From contig NZ_JACJPO010000019.1 in assembly GCF_014696105.1 (NCBI RefSeq), positions 21,838 through 85,837 of the forward strand: a stretch of DNA of 64,000 nucleotides, written 5' to 3'. Below the pieces are notes generated by a model. That model was not told where the DNA came from and did not search any database. It was given only the letters and a program-made list of their open reading frames with translations. The DNA comes from Microcoleus sp. FACHB-1515 (GTDB lineage Bacteria; Cyanobacteriota; Cyanobacteriia; Elainellales; Elainellaceae). This document shows, in pieces, positions 51,765 through 61,559 of this stretch. Both the position numbers and the translations under genes were made by a program. The number at the start of each line of letters is the position of its first letter. Within the stretch, counting starts at the first letter, position 1.

Positions 51765-52415
51765 AGGCTTTTCTCAAATGGCATCTTGCCAAATGTTAAA
51801 GAAGAAATTCGCGATAAACAACGTCTGAAAGTGGAGATGCAGTCTTCACAGCGCAAGATGAAGGATGAAGGGAGATGCGCGTCCCCTGTTGCGGTTGTCG
51901 CTTCAACTTGTCCTCACTTGACTGACTGCGGCCATATCACGAAACATTCCTCCCAAAGCTCCGACTGCGATCGCAAGAAAAATGAAGAGACTTGAACTCG
52001 TGGTGAGGACAACAATGGCAAAGAAGCAAAAATGGCAAAGAAAGCAAAAGCAGAACCTATCGTAGTCGCCATTTGAAATCTTTTCGTTGCGATTAAGCAG
52101 CATACTCGAATCATCTGAAATTGATGCATCAGACGACTGGAATTCAAAAGTTATCAAGCGTTGTGGGGCAAAAAGATCAACTTCAAAAGCTCAATCTATC
52201 CATCCATTCGCAGAAACAGCACTGCTGATAGTTTTTGCCTAGATAGGGTTCTAGTCTCTAAAAATCAAGCTTGCTAACTCCAGATATGTCAGTTTTCAAA
52301 CGCGGCGAATCCTTGACGTCAATCATCTCGACAAGCTTCAGTGACACACGAATTGTTGAAAAGCCGAGACGAGTCAAATCCAGCTATCATAGCGGTTGTT
52401 GTAGCGACGATCAGT
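51765..52415. other. Intergenic region, about 650 bases
   Basis: Between the AAA+ gene (minus) and secD (plus). A minus-strand frame at 51903-52157 has a hydrophobic stretch but no good start or family, and I do not annotate it. The GTG at 52341 is an in-frame early start for secD. No clear hairpins. Promoters of both neighbours should lie here. Confidence 0.4.
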
Positions 52416-53810
52416 ATGGGTAGGCAGCGGCTTCTTTTAGCGTTTATTTTGGCGCTGACCATTTTGGCGATCGGCATCATCGCCAAGGTTCCAGCCCGCT
52501 TGGGACTCGATTTGCAGGGCGGTTCTCAGCTAACGCTTCAGGTGAAAACGACTGAGGCCGTTCCCCAAATTGATGCCAACAAGCTTTCCTCTGTGCAGCA
52601 GGTGATCGAAAATCGGATTAACGGGTTGGGCGTGTCCGAGGCGATCGTGCAGCCCGTTCCCGATCGCGCTCAACTGCTCATTCAGCTTCCGGGCGTTAGC
52701 GATCCTGCCGAGGCGGAGCGGGTTTTGGGCGGCACAGCGCAGCTTGATTTTCGATCGCAAAAAGCCGGAACCGAAACGGAATTTCCTGCCCAATATCAGC
52801 AATTGCTGCTGCTGCGAGCGGAACGCGAAGCTTTGAAAAACAGCGCAGATCAAGAGAAGATTGCCGAGAATCAGGCAGCGATCGCGAAAGCGCAAACGGC
52901 GATCGCTGCTTTGTTCGACAAGACAGGTTTAACAGGCGACCAACTGCAAGACGCGCAAGCGGTCACGTTCGGTGGCAATGCGTGGCAGGTCGAAATTTTC
53001 TTTAATCAAGCAGGCGGCGAAAAGTTTGCTGAAATCACCAAAAACATCGCCGGAACCGGACGCGGACTTGGCATTTTCCTCGATAACGATTTAATCAGCG
53101 CTCCGAGCGTTGAAGTCAAATATGCAGAAAGCGGAATTACCGGAGGTCGCGCGAGCATTTCTGGCGGCTTTAATGCCCAGTCTGCCAGCGAGCTAGCCGT
53201 GCAGCTTCGCGGTGGGGCGCTGCCCGTTCCGGTTGAAATTGTGGAAAATCGCACGGTCGGCGCAACTTTGGGACGCGACAGCATCCAAAGCAGCATCTAC
53301 GCGGGACTGGCCGGACTCGCGCTCGTTCTCATTTTCATGGTGGTTTACTATCGCCTGCCCGGACTGATTGCTGACATTGCCCTTGTCATTTACGCCCTGC
53401 TGACCTTTGCGATCTTCACCGTCTTGGGCGTGACGCTGACGCTGCCGGGAATTGCTGGATTCATTCTCAGCATTGGCATGGCCGTAGACGCGAATGTGCT
53501 GATTTTTGAGCGGACGCGGGAAGAACTGCAATCGGGAAAAACGCTGTATCGATCGGTCGAGTCTGGCTTTTACCGCGCTTTCTCCAGCATTCTCGACAGC
53601 AACGTGACAACGCTGATCGCTTGCGCTGCGCTGTTTTGGCTGGGTGCAGGATTGGTGAAAGGATTCGCCTTGACGCTGGCCTTGGGCGTTGGTGTCAGTA
53701 TGTTTACAGCTTTGACCTGTAGCCGAACGCTGCTGCTCGTCGCGCTGAGCATTCCCGGCTTGCGGAAGCCCCAGCTTTTTGCTCCCAACGTTACTCCTGC
53801 GAAATCATAG
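52416..53810 (+). CDS. secD: Protein translocase subunit SecD
   Basis: About 464 residues. The N-terminal helix (RQRLLLAFILALTILAIGII) precedes the large periplasmic P1 domain with GLDLQGGSQLTLQV, and a C-terminal five-helix region with ADIALVIYALLTFAIFT, ILSIGMAVDANVLIFERTREEL and SRTLLLVALSI, the RND-fold motifs of SecD. With SecF it uses proton motive force to finish protein export through SecYEG. The DKTGLTGDQL loop is standard. ATG 52416 gives the usual length; GTG 52341 is an alternative. secF follows 9 bases downstream. Confidence 0.96.
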   Translation: MGRQRLLLAFILALTILAIGIIAKVPARLGLDLQGGSQLTLQVKTTEAVPQIDANKLSSVQQVIENRINGLGVSEAIVQPVPDRAQLLIQLPGVSDPAEAERVLGGTAQLDFRSQKAGTETEFPAQYQQLLLLRAEREALKNSADQEKIAENQAAIAKAQTAIAALFDKTGLTGDQLQDAQAVTFGGNAWQVEIFFNQAGGEKFAEITKNIAGTGRGLGIFLDNDLISAPSVEVKYAESGITGGRASISGGFNAQSASELAVQLRGGALPVPVEIVENRTVGATLGRDSIQSSIYAGLAGLALVLIFMVVYYRLPGLIADIALVIYALLTFAIFTVLGVTLTLPGIAGFILSIGMAVDANVLIFERTREELQSGKTLYRSVESGFYRAFSSILDSNVTTLIACAALFWLGAGLVKGFALTLALGVGVSMFTALTCSRTLLLVALSIPGLRKPQLFAPNVTPAKS

Positions 53811-53819
53811 AGGCGCTTC

Positions 53820-54779
53820 ATGAAACTGCAAGTTATCAAACAGCGATCGCTCTGGTGGACGATTTCGATCGCCATTATCCTCAGCGGCCTCATCGCAATG
53901 GGCATTTCGCTGACGCGCCCAGACATCAAAGCGCCGTTACGTCCCGGACTCGATTTTGTAGGCGGCACGCGCCTCCAGCTAGAGCTAGACTGCAATCAGC
54001 CCGGAAACTGCGACAACCCGATCGATCTAGCTGAAGTTCGCGACATCCTCAACGAGCAAGGGTTGGGCAACAGCAGCATTCAAGTCGTCGATCAGCATGG
54101 TCTCTCCGTCCGCACGTCAGCCTTGAACGTGGATCAGCGGGGCGAACTCGTCAACGCCTTGCAAGAGCGAATCGGTCAGTTCGATCGCAACGCGACGCAG
54201 ATCGACACGGTTGGCCCAGTCGTCGGACGGCAGTTGTTTCGATCGGGTTTGCTCTCGCTGCTGGTTTCGTTCGTCGGCATCACAGCCTACATGACAATTC
54301 GCTTCCAGCTTGACTACGCAATTTTTGCGATCGTCGCTCTCTTCCACGATGTTCTGATTACGGTTGGGAGTTTTGCAATTCTCGGCTTGGTCGCAGGCGT
54401 AGAAGTGGATAGCTTGTTTATCGTCGCCCTGCTGACGATCGTCGGCTTCTCGGTGAACGATACGGTCGTGATTTACGATCGCATCCGCGAAACGATTCAG
54501 CTTCATCCCGATCGACACATTAATGAAATTGTCGATGATGCCGTCAATCAAACTTTGACGCGATCGATCAACACCACGCTTACCGTTTTGCTTACCCTGA
54601 CGGCGATCTTCCTGTTCGGCGGCGAAACGCTGAAATATTTCGCGCTAGCTTTGATCATCGGTTTCACAATGGGCGCATACTCCAGCATCTTTATCGCCAG
54701 TACGCTACTAGCTCTGTGGCGGGAACGAACGGGACAAGCGATCGCCGCTCCTGCTGATGCGATCGATGCCGATGCCTAA
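53820..54779 (+). CDS. secF: Protein translocase subunit SecF
   Basis: 319 residues. [17 protein letters not shown] is the SecF opening, followed by the periplasmic domain ([19 protein letters not shown]) and six-helix pattern with [34 protein letters not shown] and [10 protein letters not shown]. It forms the SecDF motor with the gene before it. The 9-base spacing supports one transcript. A small two-helix membrane gene begins 5 bases after its stop. Confidence 0.96.
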   Translation: MKLQVIKQRSLWWTISIAIILSGLIAMGISLTRPDIKAPLRPGLDFVGGTRLQLELDCNQPGNCDNPIDLAEVRDILNEQGLGNSSIQVVDQHGLSVRTSALNVDQRGELVNALQERIGQFDRNATQIDTVGPVVGRQLFRSGLLSLLVSFVGITAYMTIRFQLDYAIFAIVALFHDVLITVGSFAILGLVAGVEVDSLFIVALLTIVGFSVNDTVVIYDRIRETIQLHPDRHINEIVDDAVNQTLTRSINTTLTVLLTLTAIFLFGGETLKYFALALIIGFTMGAYSSIFIASTLLALWRERTGQAIAAPADAIDADA

Positions 54780-54784
54780 AGCCG

Positions 54785-55198
54785 ATGGTCAAAGATCCAC
54801 TCGCTCCGATCGATGCCGAAACGCCTGACCCGCTGCTGCGTCAGCAAATGCGCCGATTACATGAAGTGACGGTGCAGGGTCGCTGGGCGGTGACAATTGC
54901 GGCTTGGCTGACGATCGGCCTGCTGAGCTTGTGGCAGTTGCGATCGGAGTTTGCGCTGTGGCGCGAATATTTTACCTGGGCGGCAGTGCGCTATGGTTTG
55001 GCGTTTAATCCGTTGAGCGCGATCGGACTGGCAACCTGCATCGGTTTGACAGTTTCGGTTCTGCTGTGGCAAAGCCACAATATTTTGTTTGGCATTTCCC
55101 AGCGGCAGGTGCAGCGCTTGAAGAAGCAAGTTTTGCAAATTCGCCAGCAGGGATCGAGTCATCCGCTTTGGAAGCGGGTGATTGATGATCGAAAGTGA
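54785..55198 (+). CDS. Small membrane protein linked to secDF
   Basis: 137 residues with two hydrophobic helices (VTIAAWLTIGLLSLWQL and AIGLATCIGLTVSVLLWQ), a hydrophilic acidic N-terminus and a basic C-terminal helix (QRQVQRLKKQVLQIRQQG). It starts 5 bases after secF and is thus in the same operon. It lacks a known domain; function unknown. A role as a Sec or thylakoid-insertion accessory is only a positional guess. Confidence 0.7.
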   Translation: MVKDPLAPIDAETPDPLLRQQMRRLHEVTVQGRWAVTIAAWLTIGLLSLWQLRSEFALWREYFTWAAVRYGLAFNPLSAIGLATCIGLTVSVLLWQSHNILFGISQRQVQRLKKQVLQIRQQGSSHPLWKRVIDDRK

Positions 55199-55338
55199 TG
55201 GAACTTTGCAGCGCGATCGCCGTCTAGAATGGCTCAGCCTAGTGAGTTTTCAACTCAGTGCCATTTCGTGAAGCTTCACAGATGGTAATATACCTAGGTT
55301 GGCTCGCCCTGTTCTTTCACAGATTAGACGCTGCTTTC

Positions 55339-55959
55339 ATGCCACTCAAACGATTTCTTTCATTGGCCTGTCTGTCCGTTACTGCCGCTCTAGCGCTGTC
55401 GGTTCCGGCGCGATCGCAATCGCTGTCTGTTCCCGATGAAGAGCTACAGCCACAGCAAAGCGATTTGCGCCCGCTGACGCAAGACGGCAGCCTTTTGAGT
55501 ATGCAGGGGGGGCAGCGCTTGATGAACGAAGCGAGTGCCGCCGTCAACGCTCAAAACTACGACTTGGCCGTCAGCAAGCTGCAAGACGCCCGCCAAGTCT
55601 ACAACCAGCTTTCCAACTTTTATCAGCAGCTTGCGGCCAGCTTCTCCGGCATCGACAACCGCATCACCGAAAGCCAGCGACAGCAGGCGCTTCAAGCCGC
55701 TCAGATGCGCGATCAAGCAACCTACCAGCTTGCGCTTGTTCATCGCGCCCAAAATCGTCCGGAGTTGGCTGTGCCGCTTTTGGTACAGATTATTCGCAGC
55801 CAGCAGCCGACTCGCGATCTAGGCCAGCAAGCCTATCGGCAACTGTATGAACTGGGCTTTGTCGATTCGCCCTTTCCCAGAGACAGCGGCTCTACGTCGT
55901 CTGCACCTGCTCCGGCCACGTCTGCAACGCCCATTCAGTCCAGCCAACCGCTAAATTAG
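55339..55959 (+). CDS. Exported helical TPR-like protein
   Basis: About 206 residues. A clear signal peptide (RFLSLACLSVTAALALSVPARS-QS) is followed by an Asn/Gln/Ala-rich helical pair region (MNEASAAVNAQNYDLAVSKL, DARQVYNQLSNFYQQLAAS) that looks like one TPR unit, then RAQNRPELAVPLLVQIIRS. The tail is Ser/Thr/Pro low complexity. It probably binds partner proteins in the periplasm. ATG 55339 was preferred to 55258 because only it gives a normal signal peptide. bolA begins 24 bases after its stop. Confidence 0.75.
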   Translation: MPLKRFLSLACLSVTAALALSVPARSQSLSVPDEELQPQQSDLRPLTQDGSLLSMQGGQRLMNEASAAVNAQNYDLAVSKLQDARQVYNQLSNFYQQLAASFSGIDNRITESQRQQALQAAQMRDQATYQLALVHRAQNRPELAVPLLVQIIRSQQPTRDLGQQAYRQLYELGFVDSPFPRDSGSTSSAPAPATSATPIQSSQPLN

Positions 55960-55983
55960 TAGCAAAAGCGTTTTTCAGGTCGC

Positions 55984-56244
55984 ATGGCAAACCCAGTTCA
56001 AGTAGAAGCAATGATCAAGGCCGGATTGCCGGACGCACAAGTGCAGGTGCAAGACCTGACGGGCGGTGGCGATCACTATCAGGTTCTCGTCGTTTCCTCG
56101 GCGTTTGAAGGGAAAGGACTGCTTCAGCAGCACCAGCTTGTTTACGGTGCGGTGAAAGCGGCAATGTCCACTGAGGAAATTCACGCGCTGTCAATCAAAA
56201 CCTTTACGCCGCAGGCGTGGGCAGCGTCCGGTCAGTCGGCTTGA
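55984..56244 (+). CDS. bolA: BolA-family protein
   Basis: 86 residues of the BolA/IbaG type. [31 protein letters not shown] contains the Asp-x-His element and the conserved FEGK; HQLVYGA follows. BolA binds a [2Fe-2S] cluster jointly with a CGFS glutaredoxin. That partner is the next gene, 72 bases downstream, so the classic Grx-BolA pair is intact. It should act in cytosolic iron-sulfur regulation. Confidence 0.93.
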   Translation: MANPVQVEAMIKAGLPDAQVQVQDLTGGGDHYQVLVVSSAFEGKGLLQQHQLVYGAVKAAMSTEEIHALSIKTFTPQAWAASGQSA

Positions 56245-56316
56245 TGCGGGATGCAACTCGATCGCATCCCGATCCTCGCTAGGATAAGGCTAGAAACGAA
56301 CCTCAAATCCGAACTT

Positions 56317-56640
56317 ATGGAACCACAAGTACAGCAGCGCATTGAAGAAATCGTCCGCAGCAACAAGATTGTTGTCTTCATGAAGGGCAATAAGCTGATG
56401 CCCCAGTGCGGATTCTCGAACAACGTGGTGCAAATTCTCAACGTGTTGGGCGTTCCTTACCAAACGGTGGACGTGCTGGCTGATCCAGAAATTCGTCAGG
56501 GCATCAAAGAATATTCAAACTGGCCGACGATCCCGCAGGTCTATGTCAACGGCGAATTTGTCGGCGGTTCCGACATCTTGATTGAGCTTTACCAGTCCGG
56601 CGAACTTCAGCAGATGATGGAAGTCGCGCTGGCTTCGTAG
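56317..56640 (+). CDS. grxD: Monothiol (CGFS) glutaredoxin
   Basis: 107 residues. MKGNKLMPQCGFSNNVVQIL is the Grx4 signature with the single-Cys CGFS site, then WPTIPQVYVNGEFVGG and SDILIELYQSG, all conserved. It shuttles [2Fe-2S] clusters together with BolA. The start ATG 56317 (MEPQVQQRIE) was chosen over 56251, because the earlier residues have no family match. A terminator hairpin follows directly, so the pair forms a short unit. Confidence 0.94.
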   Translation: MEPQVQQRIEEIVRSNKIVVFMKGNKLMPQCGFSNNVVQILNVLGVPYQTVDVLADPEIRQGIKEYSNWPTIPQVYVNGEFVGGSDILIELYQSGELQQMMEVALAS

Positions 56641-56698
56641 GGCGATCGAACCCAGCTTGCAAGGGGGGTGGATGGCTGAACAGCGATCGCCCCTTTTT
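56640..56698 (+). terminator. Terminator of the bolA-grxD unit
   Basis: Nine-bp arms GGGCGATCG (56640-56648) and CGATCGCCC (56684-56692) around a long loop, followed by TTTTTCTTTT. The arms contain HIP1 cores. Confidence 0.65.
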
Positions 56699-56760
56699 CT
56701 TTTCTATGCTCAGAATCTCTTCAGAGGCGACCATCACTCCGACAGCGTCACTTCCCAAAC

Positions 56761-56788
56761 CGGGGATCAGGTGTTGGCCTGATCCCCG
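56761..56788 (-). terminator. Hairpin after the debranching-enzyme gene
   Basis: Eleven-bp perfect stem (56761-56771 with 56778-56788), 6-base loop, 8 bases beyond the minus-strand stop. Only a short T-run follows, so it is a weak intrinsic terminator. Confidence 0.65.
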
Positions 56789-56796
56789 ACACTCAA

Positions 56797-59148
56797 CTAC
56801 GCTTCGATCACCACGCGCAGATTGCCGCGCTTTCTGACGACGCGACAGGCGGTTGTGCCGTTCGATCGCTCAAACTCCAAGTCCAGCAAAGTCTGACCGA
56901 CGCGCAGATTTTGCAGGGAGAGGCGGTTAATCGATTCGGGCAAGGCGGGATCGATGATGCGGAGATAGTTGCTCGGTGCATCGGGCACGAGGTTGACCAT
57001 CATGTGCAGCAGTTGGAAGATTGTTCCGGTTGCCCAAGCTTGCGGCGTACAGGCGACCGGATACTGAACCGGAGAATCTTCGCCCATGCGCTCATAGCCG
57101 CAGAACAGTTCCGGCGGACGCTGATAAGGCTGCTGCATCGTCATGTCAAACAAGCCTTGTGCGACTTCGAGAGCTTGATCGATATAGCCGATCGATCGCA
57201 ATCCCATTGCCGTCAGGCTGTTATCGTGCGGCCAAACCGAGCCGACGTGATAGCCCATCGGGTTGTAGGCGGGAGACAAACTGCTGAGCGTCCGAATGCC
57301 CCAACCGCTGAACATATCGGGAGCCTGCAAGCGTTCCGCAACGCTCTTGGCGCGATCGGGCGTGAAGATGCCTAGATGCAGACAGTGACCGGGATTCGAG
57401 CTAATGCTATCGACCTGTTTGCCTTCGCCATCGAGGGCAAGAGCGCAAAAATCGAGGTCTTCCATCCAGAAGTCACGATTAAAGCGCTCTTTCAGGTCGG
57501 CGGCTTCTTCCGTCCAGCGATCGGCCAAATCGAGCCGCTTTTTCATCCGGGCAATTTCACTCAGGCGAATCTTGGCGGCATAAACGTAGGCTTGCACTTC
57601 GCACAGGGCGATCGCGCCTTTTGCCATCTTGCCGTGCCGATCGACAATGCAGTCGCCGGAATCTTTCCAGCCTTGATTCACCAGTCCGCGCTTCGATCGA
57701 CGGTTGTAGGCAAGATATCCGGTTTCTTGCAGGTTGAAGTCGATCCAGTCCATTGCGGCAAGGGCGTTGAGCCACAGGCGATCGAGCGTTTCGCGATCGT
57801 GCGTCCAGGCGTAATACTCGGCGTAGAGCATCAGCCACAGGGGAGTCGCGTCGATCGTGCCGTAGTAGGGCGTGTGGGGAATTTCGTGGCATCGCGCCAT
57901 TTCGCCCATCCGCAACTCGTGCAGAATTTTTCCCGGTTCTTCTTCGCGCCAGTTGTCGTCGGTTTTGCCTTGATACTGGGCAAGCACGTTGAGCGTGTGG
58001 CGAGCTAAGGTCGGATCAAGAATCAGCGTTTGCGAAGCGGCAATCAGCGAGTCGCGTCCAAATAAAGTCGAGAACCAGGGCACTCCGGCAGAAAGCGCTT
58101 TATCCTTGCCAAAGGTTTGCCGCAGGATGAAGATGTCTTGCTCGGCGCGTTCGATCACCTGGTTAAAGGCTTTGTTGTCCGATCGCAACCGCGTCACCTG
58201 CTGCGCCCACTCTTTTTCTTCGAGCAGTTCGGCGGCTTTGGCCTGCATCAGAGTGACGGGCGGATTGACGGCAGAAGTCGATCGCCCGTTCGTAAGCATT
58301 TGCAGGCGATAGCCGAGCTTTTGCGTTTCGTGCGAACCGAGCGTCAGTTGCCAAACGGCGGTGTAGCCTTTTAGGGCGGAAGGCTGCTGGTGGACAAATT
58401 CGATGCGCGATTCCATCAGCGTGCCGTCGAGTCCCTGATAGGCGATCGTCATTTCGCGCGGCGTTGTGGTTTGGATGCCGTTCCAACTAGCGGATTGGCG
58501 CTGCGCCTGCACGATCGCTTCATTGAGCGTTGCTTCGGCTGAGTAGGGATTGCTGTGTTCCCCGCCTGCAATCGCAGCGACCGCTTCGGGCTGTTCGCCT
58601 TCTGTCGTGCCTTCTGTGCTAGCAAGCCGCAGCATTTGGCCGCGCTGTTCACGAGCGTTGCCGCGCACTTCAAACAGATCCATGAAGTCTGCCGCAAAGC
58701 TCAAACTGAGTTCAAAGCTAACGGGATTGGTGCTGTAGTTGGTGATTGTCAGTTCTTCAAACAGGCCACCGTTGAGCACGAGTTCGCGCTGAATGCCAAC
58801 CGTTTCGGCAGGCAGGCGATCGTCCACCTGCGGATTGGCACAGAGAGCAGACAGAACAAAGCCTTTTTGAGCGTTGCTGCTGAGCAGGATCGGCGATCGC
58901 CCTTCGATCTGTAGCTCTAGCCGACTCAAGAAGCGCGTGTCGCGACAGAACAAGCCTAAGCTCGTGGTCGTTCCTTCTTCGAGGCAGCCCGAAATATTAC
59001 CGAGCGTGTCTGTAATCAAAAACAAGTCGTCATCTTTCAGGGTCAGCGTCGGCTGAGGTCGCTCACTAATGACGCAAGGCCATTCAGTCAACGGAAACTC
59101 AGCGGCGGGAAGAAAAGTGCGTCCATCCAGTTCAATCATGTCTGGCAT
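56797..59148 (-). CDS. Amylo-alpha-1,6-glucosidase-like (glycogen debranching-type) enzyme
   Basis: 783 residues. The N-terminal half (1-340) is a beta-rich glycogen-debranching N-domain (SERPQPTLTLKDDDLFLI, LGLFCRDTRFLSRLELQ); the second half is an (alpha/alpha)6 barrel with SAGVPWFSTLFGRDSL, a likely acid Asp, YYAWTHDRETLDRL, WKDSGDCIVDRHG and SVWPHDNSLTAMGL, landmarks of amylo-1,6-glucosidase and trehalase-like GH families. It should hydrolyse alpha-glucosides in the cytosol. The GT4 gene (59374-60450) lies upstream on the same strand; a terminator hairpin between them suggests partial separation. MIELDG at 59139 is an alternative start. Confidence 0.87.
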   Translation of the reverse strand: MPDMIELDGRTFLPAAEFPLTEWPCVISERPQPTLTLKDDDLFLITDTLGNISGCLEEGTTTSLGLFCRDTRFLSRLELQIEGRSPILLSSNAQKGFVLSALCANPQVDDRLPAETVGIQRELVLNGGLFEELTITNYSTNPVSFELSLSFAADFMDLFEVRGNAREQRGQMLRLASTEGTTEGEQPEAVAAIAGGEHSNPYSAEATLNEAIVQAQRQSASWNGIQTTTPREMTIAYQGLDGTLMESRIEFVHQQPSALKGYTAVWQLTLGSHETQKLGYRLQMLTNGRSTSAVNPPVTLMQAKAAELLEEKEWAQQVTRLRSDNKAFNQVIERAEQDIFILRQTFGKDKALSAGVPWFSTLFGRDSLIAASQTLILDPTLARHTLNVLAQYQGKTDDNWREEEPGKILHELRMGEMARCHEIPHTPYYGTIDATPLWLMLYAEYYAWTHDRETLDRLWLNALAAMDWIDFNLQETGYLAYNRRSKRGLVNQGWKDSGDCIVDRHGKMAKGAIALCEVQAYVYAAKIRLSEIARMKKRLDLADRWTEEAADLKERFNRDFWMEDLDFCALALDGEGKQVDSISSNPGHCLHLGIFTPDRAKSVAERLQAPDMFSGWGIRTLSSLSPAYNPMGYHVGSVWPHDNSLTAMGLRSIGYIDQALEVAQGLFDMTMQQPYQRPPELFCGYERMGEDSPVQYPVACTPQAWATGTIFQLLHMMVNLVPDAPSNYLRIIDPALPESINRLSLQNLRVGQTLLDLEFERSNGTTACRVVRKRGNLRVVIEA

Positions 59149-59310
59149 CGTGTAAGCAAAATCAGTGGTGAGCGGGGATCAAGTATCAATCGGCATATCT
59201 CTCTATGATGCACCCAGAGTGCAAGCGATCGCAGCCCAACTGTAAAGCTTGAATAAACGCTGAATGGCGTAATGAATATTTAATTTTAGATAAGATTCTT
59301 CAAAAGAAAA

Positions 59311-59337
59311 CGCCAGGTTGAAAATACAATCCTGGCG
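59311..59337 (-). terminator. Terminator of the GT4 gene
   Basis: CGCCAGG (59311-59317) and CCTGGCG (59331-59337), with three more partly pairing bases. On the minus strand it is followed by TTTTC-TTTT. It is 37 bases beyond the GT4 stop. Confidence 0.7.
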
Positions 59338-59373
59338 AAATATGTTTAGTTTTCGATCGATGCTTTAAGCAAT

Positions 59374-60450
59374 CTAATTACGGCTCAAGCTCACCGAGCG
59401 CAAATGCCCATTTTGCGAGACCTTTTGCTCGATCGTCTGCCGATAAACCGCTTCATAGCCATCTACCATGCATTGCACGCTGAAGTTGTCGATCACGTGC
59501 TGGCGACAGGCTTGCCGATCGATCGTGGGGATTTTGTCAAGCGCGGCGACGCATTCATCGATGTCCTGACACAAGAAGCCGGATTTGCCGTGCGCGATGA
59601 CTTCTGAGGTGGAGCCAAGTTCGATCGCAATCACGGGCGTTCCGGCTGCCATCGATTCGATCATCACCAAGCCGAACGGTTCACGCCAAGTGATCGGGAA
59701 CAAGGTGGCAACCGCACCGCCCATCAAAATATTTTTCTGCACGTGGTTGGCTTCACCCAGATACTCAATCTGCTGGCCGTCAATGTGTGGCTTGACCATC
59801 GTTTCGTAGTATTCGACATCCACGACATCGACCTTGCCCGCAATTTTCAGATGCCAGCCCGATCGCTTGGCAATTTCGATCGCCAGATGCGTTCCTTTCT
59901 CCGGCGAAATCCGACCCAAGAAGGCAAGATAGGGCGGATTGTCCGGCTGCGGATAGAAGTTGTAGCTGTCTACATCAACGCCGTTATAAACGGTTGAGAC
60001 GTAGTTGAGACCCAGTTCAAGCTTGCGCTGCGTGTTGGAAATGCTGATGTAAGGCTGCTTGCGAGCGTATTTGAACAGCTTTTCGTTGTCAGGGGTGAAA
60101 ACGCCGTGCAGCGTGTGAACGGTCGGAGTTTTGACGAGGTTGCAGTAGGGCAATGCCGCGCAGCCCATGTGCGAGTGAATGATGTCAAATTCCTGGGCTT
60201 GCTCGTAAACGCGGCTCAGGTGCAGCATTTCGTAGATGCCGTACTCTTTCACGGTCGGGTCAAGCCGCAGAGCTTGGGGATGAACCGATTCAAGTTTCGC
60301 CAGCGTGATCGAATCACCGGAGGCAAATAGCGTGACATCGTGGCCGCGACGAACTAACTCATCGGTCAACAGCCCGACCACCAACTCGATGCCGCCATAC
60401 CCAGGCGGGGGAACACGTTCCCATAACGGCGCAATCTGGGCAATCCGCAT
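59374..60450 (-). CDS. Family 4 glycosyltransferase
   Basis: 358 residues. MRIAQIAPLWERVPPPGYGGIE is the N-terminal GT-B start with the Gly-rich acceptor loop, followed by HSHMGCAALPYC, NGVDVDSYNF in the linker, LGRISPEKGTHLAIEIA and the E-x7-E motif EPFGLVMIESMAAG. This GT4 group often lies near glycogen-debranching-like genes, as here, pointing to storage or oligosaccharide metabolism. Nucleotide-sugar donor unknown. Soluble. It is separated from the downstream GDE-like gene by a terminator-like hairpin. Confidence 0.9.
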   Translation of the reverse strand: MRIAQIAPLWERVPPPGYGGIELVVGLLTDELVRRGHDVTLFASGDSITLAKLESVHPQALRLDPTVKEYGIYEMLHLSRVYEQAQEFDIIHSHMGCAALPYCNLVKTPTVHTLHGVFTPDNEKLFKYARKQPYISISNTQRKLELGLNYVSTVYNGVDVDSYNFYPQPDNPPYLAFLGRISPEKGTHLAIEIAKRSGWHLKIAGKVDVVDVEYYETMVKPHIDGQQIEYLGEANHVQKNILMGGAVATLFPITWREPFGLVMIESMAAGTPVIAIELGSTSEVIAHGKSGFLCQDIDECVAALDKIPTIDRQACRQHVIDNFSVQCMVDGYEAVYRQTIEQKVSQNGHLRSVSLSRN

Positions 60451-60737
60451 AGCTATTCTCCTGTTGATAAGGGCTGAAATAAAGGTTAAGAAAATGTGAC
60501 CTTATCTTACGAATTGCGAGGAATGATTGCATCCGGCTGGAGTAGTAAAGTTTTGGTAAAGTCTTTGACTGCTCTGTGCATTTTCGCTGCGATCGCTTAA
60601 AATTCGCTTCCCATCTGCGTTTCACTCGATCCAAGGTAAGTACATCTACCCAAGATAATTGCGATCGCGACGATCTCAGATCACTATAAATAAGCTTTTA
60701 TACAGCAGAAATTTCTGTCTAAAGATAGAGGAAGCTG

Positions 60738-61523
60738 CTAGCGGCTGACGATGCCCGACCACTGCACCTGCTTAAGCCGTTCCCGTCGGTAGGAAAAGAA
60801 GTCATCTGCATCTTGAAAAGTACAAAACGGAGCAGTGGCAATTTGTTCTGCCACCAAGCCCAACTGCTGAAGCTGAATGCGATTTACGCCGCGCACATCC
60901 AGCCGGACGCGATCGACTTGGGGATCGCTGAGCAGCGGCGACTGTGGTAACTGAGCTAGCTTTTCGAGGCGAACCTCGTCTTCAATTTCCGGAAAAATCG
61001 AAGCCGCCACTTCTGCCGCGCAGCTTGTCGAAACCTGATAGACTTCTCCGGCGATCGCAGGTCCCAAAGCAACGCGCAAATGTTCAATCTGGCTGCCTTG
61101 CGCTTGCAGTCGAGCGATCGCAGCGGGCACAATTCGCAGGCTTGTTCCGCGCCATCCGGCATGAACCGCAGCGACTTGACCGGTTGCAACATCGGCAATG
61201 ATAGCGGGAACACAATCTGCGGTTGCCACCCAAACGGCTTGATTGGCCTGAGTCGAAATTACGCCGTCTGCTGGGGAGCGATCGCGCAGCGCTCCCGGAA
61301 CGGTATCGGTTTCATTGGCTTCAATTTCATCGGGTGATAGAACCACGTTGCCATGCACCTGCCGCACCCAATTCACTGAGGCAGTTCGATCGAGAAGCGG
61401 CGTTAAGCTTTCGGGACGGCGCGGCGCGAACTGGCGCGTGAAAAAACCGTGCGGCCAAGCATCCAGCAGGCTACAGCGTAAGTAGGACAGACCTTCGCAA
61501 TTTTCCCAGTACCAATGATGCAT
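60738..61523 (-). CDS. pgeF: Purine nucleoside phosphorylase / LACC1 (PgeF, YfiH) family protein
   Basis: 261 residues. GFFTRQFAPR, VRQVHGNVV, ADGVISTQ, VATADCVPAII, AVHAGWRGT and LGPAIAG carry the conserved His/Cys/His zinc set of the DUF152/YfiH family (two His and one Cys). Recent work shows purine nucleoside phosphorylase and adenosine deaminase activities, and in E. coli an editing role in murein synthesis. The old polyphenol-oxidase name is doubtful. It is divergent from birA, with the two start codons almost touching. Confidence 0.93.
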   Translation of the reverse strand: MHHWYWENCEGLSYLRCSLLDAWPHGFFTRQFAPRRPESLTPLLDRTASVNWVRQVHGNVVLSPDEIEANETDTVPGALRDRSPADGVISTQANQAVWVATADCVPAIIADVATGQVAAVHAGWRGTSLRIVPAAIARLQAQGSQIEHLRVALGPAIAGEVYQVSTSCAAEVAASIFPEIEDEVRLEKLAQLPQSPLLSDPQVDRVRLDVRGVNRIQLQQLGLVAEQIATAPFCTFQDADDFFSYRRERLKQVQWSGIVSR

Positions 61524-61559
61524 GAAGCGCTAATTCTCGCGAGTCGGGCAGAGCGTTTT

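Noticed and set aside
51903..52157. Minus-strand frame with a Cys-rich hydrophobic stretch
   Set aside because: No convincing start or ribosome-binding site; I could not match it to a small photosystem or cytochrome subunit.
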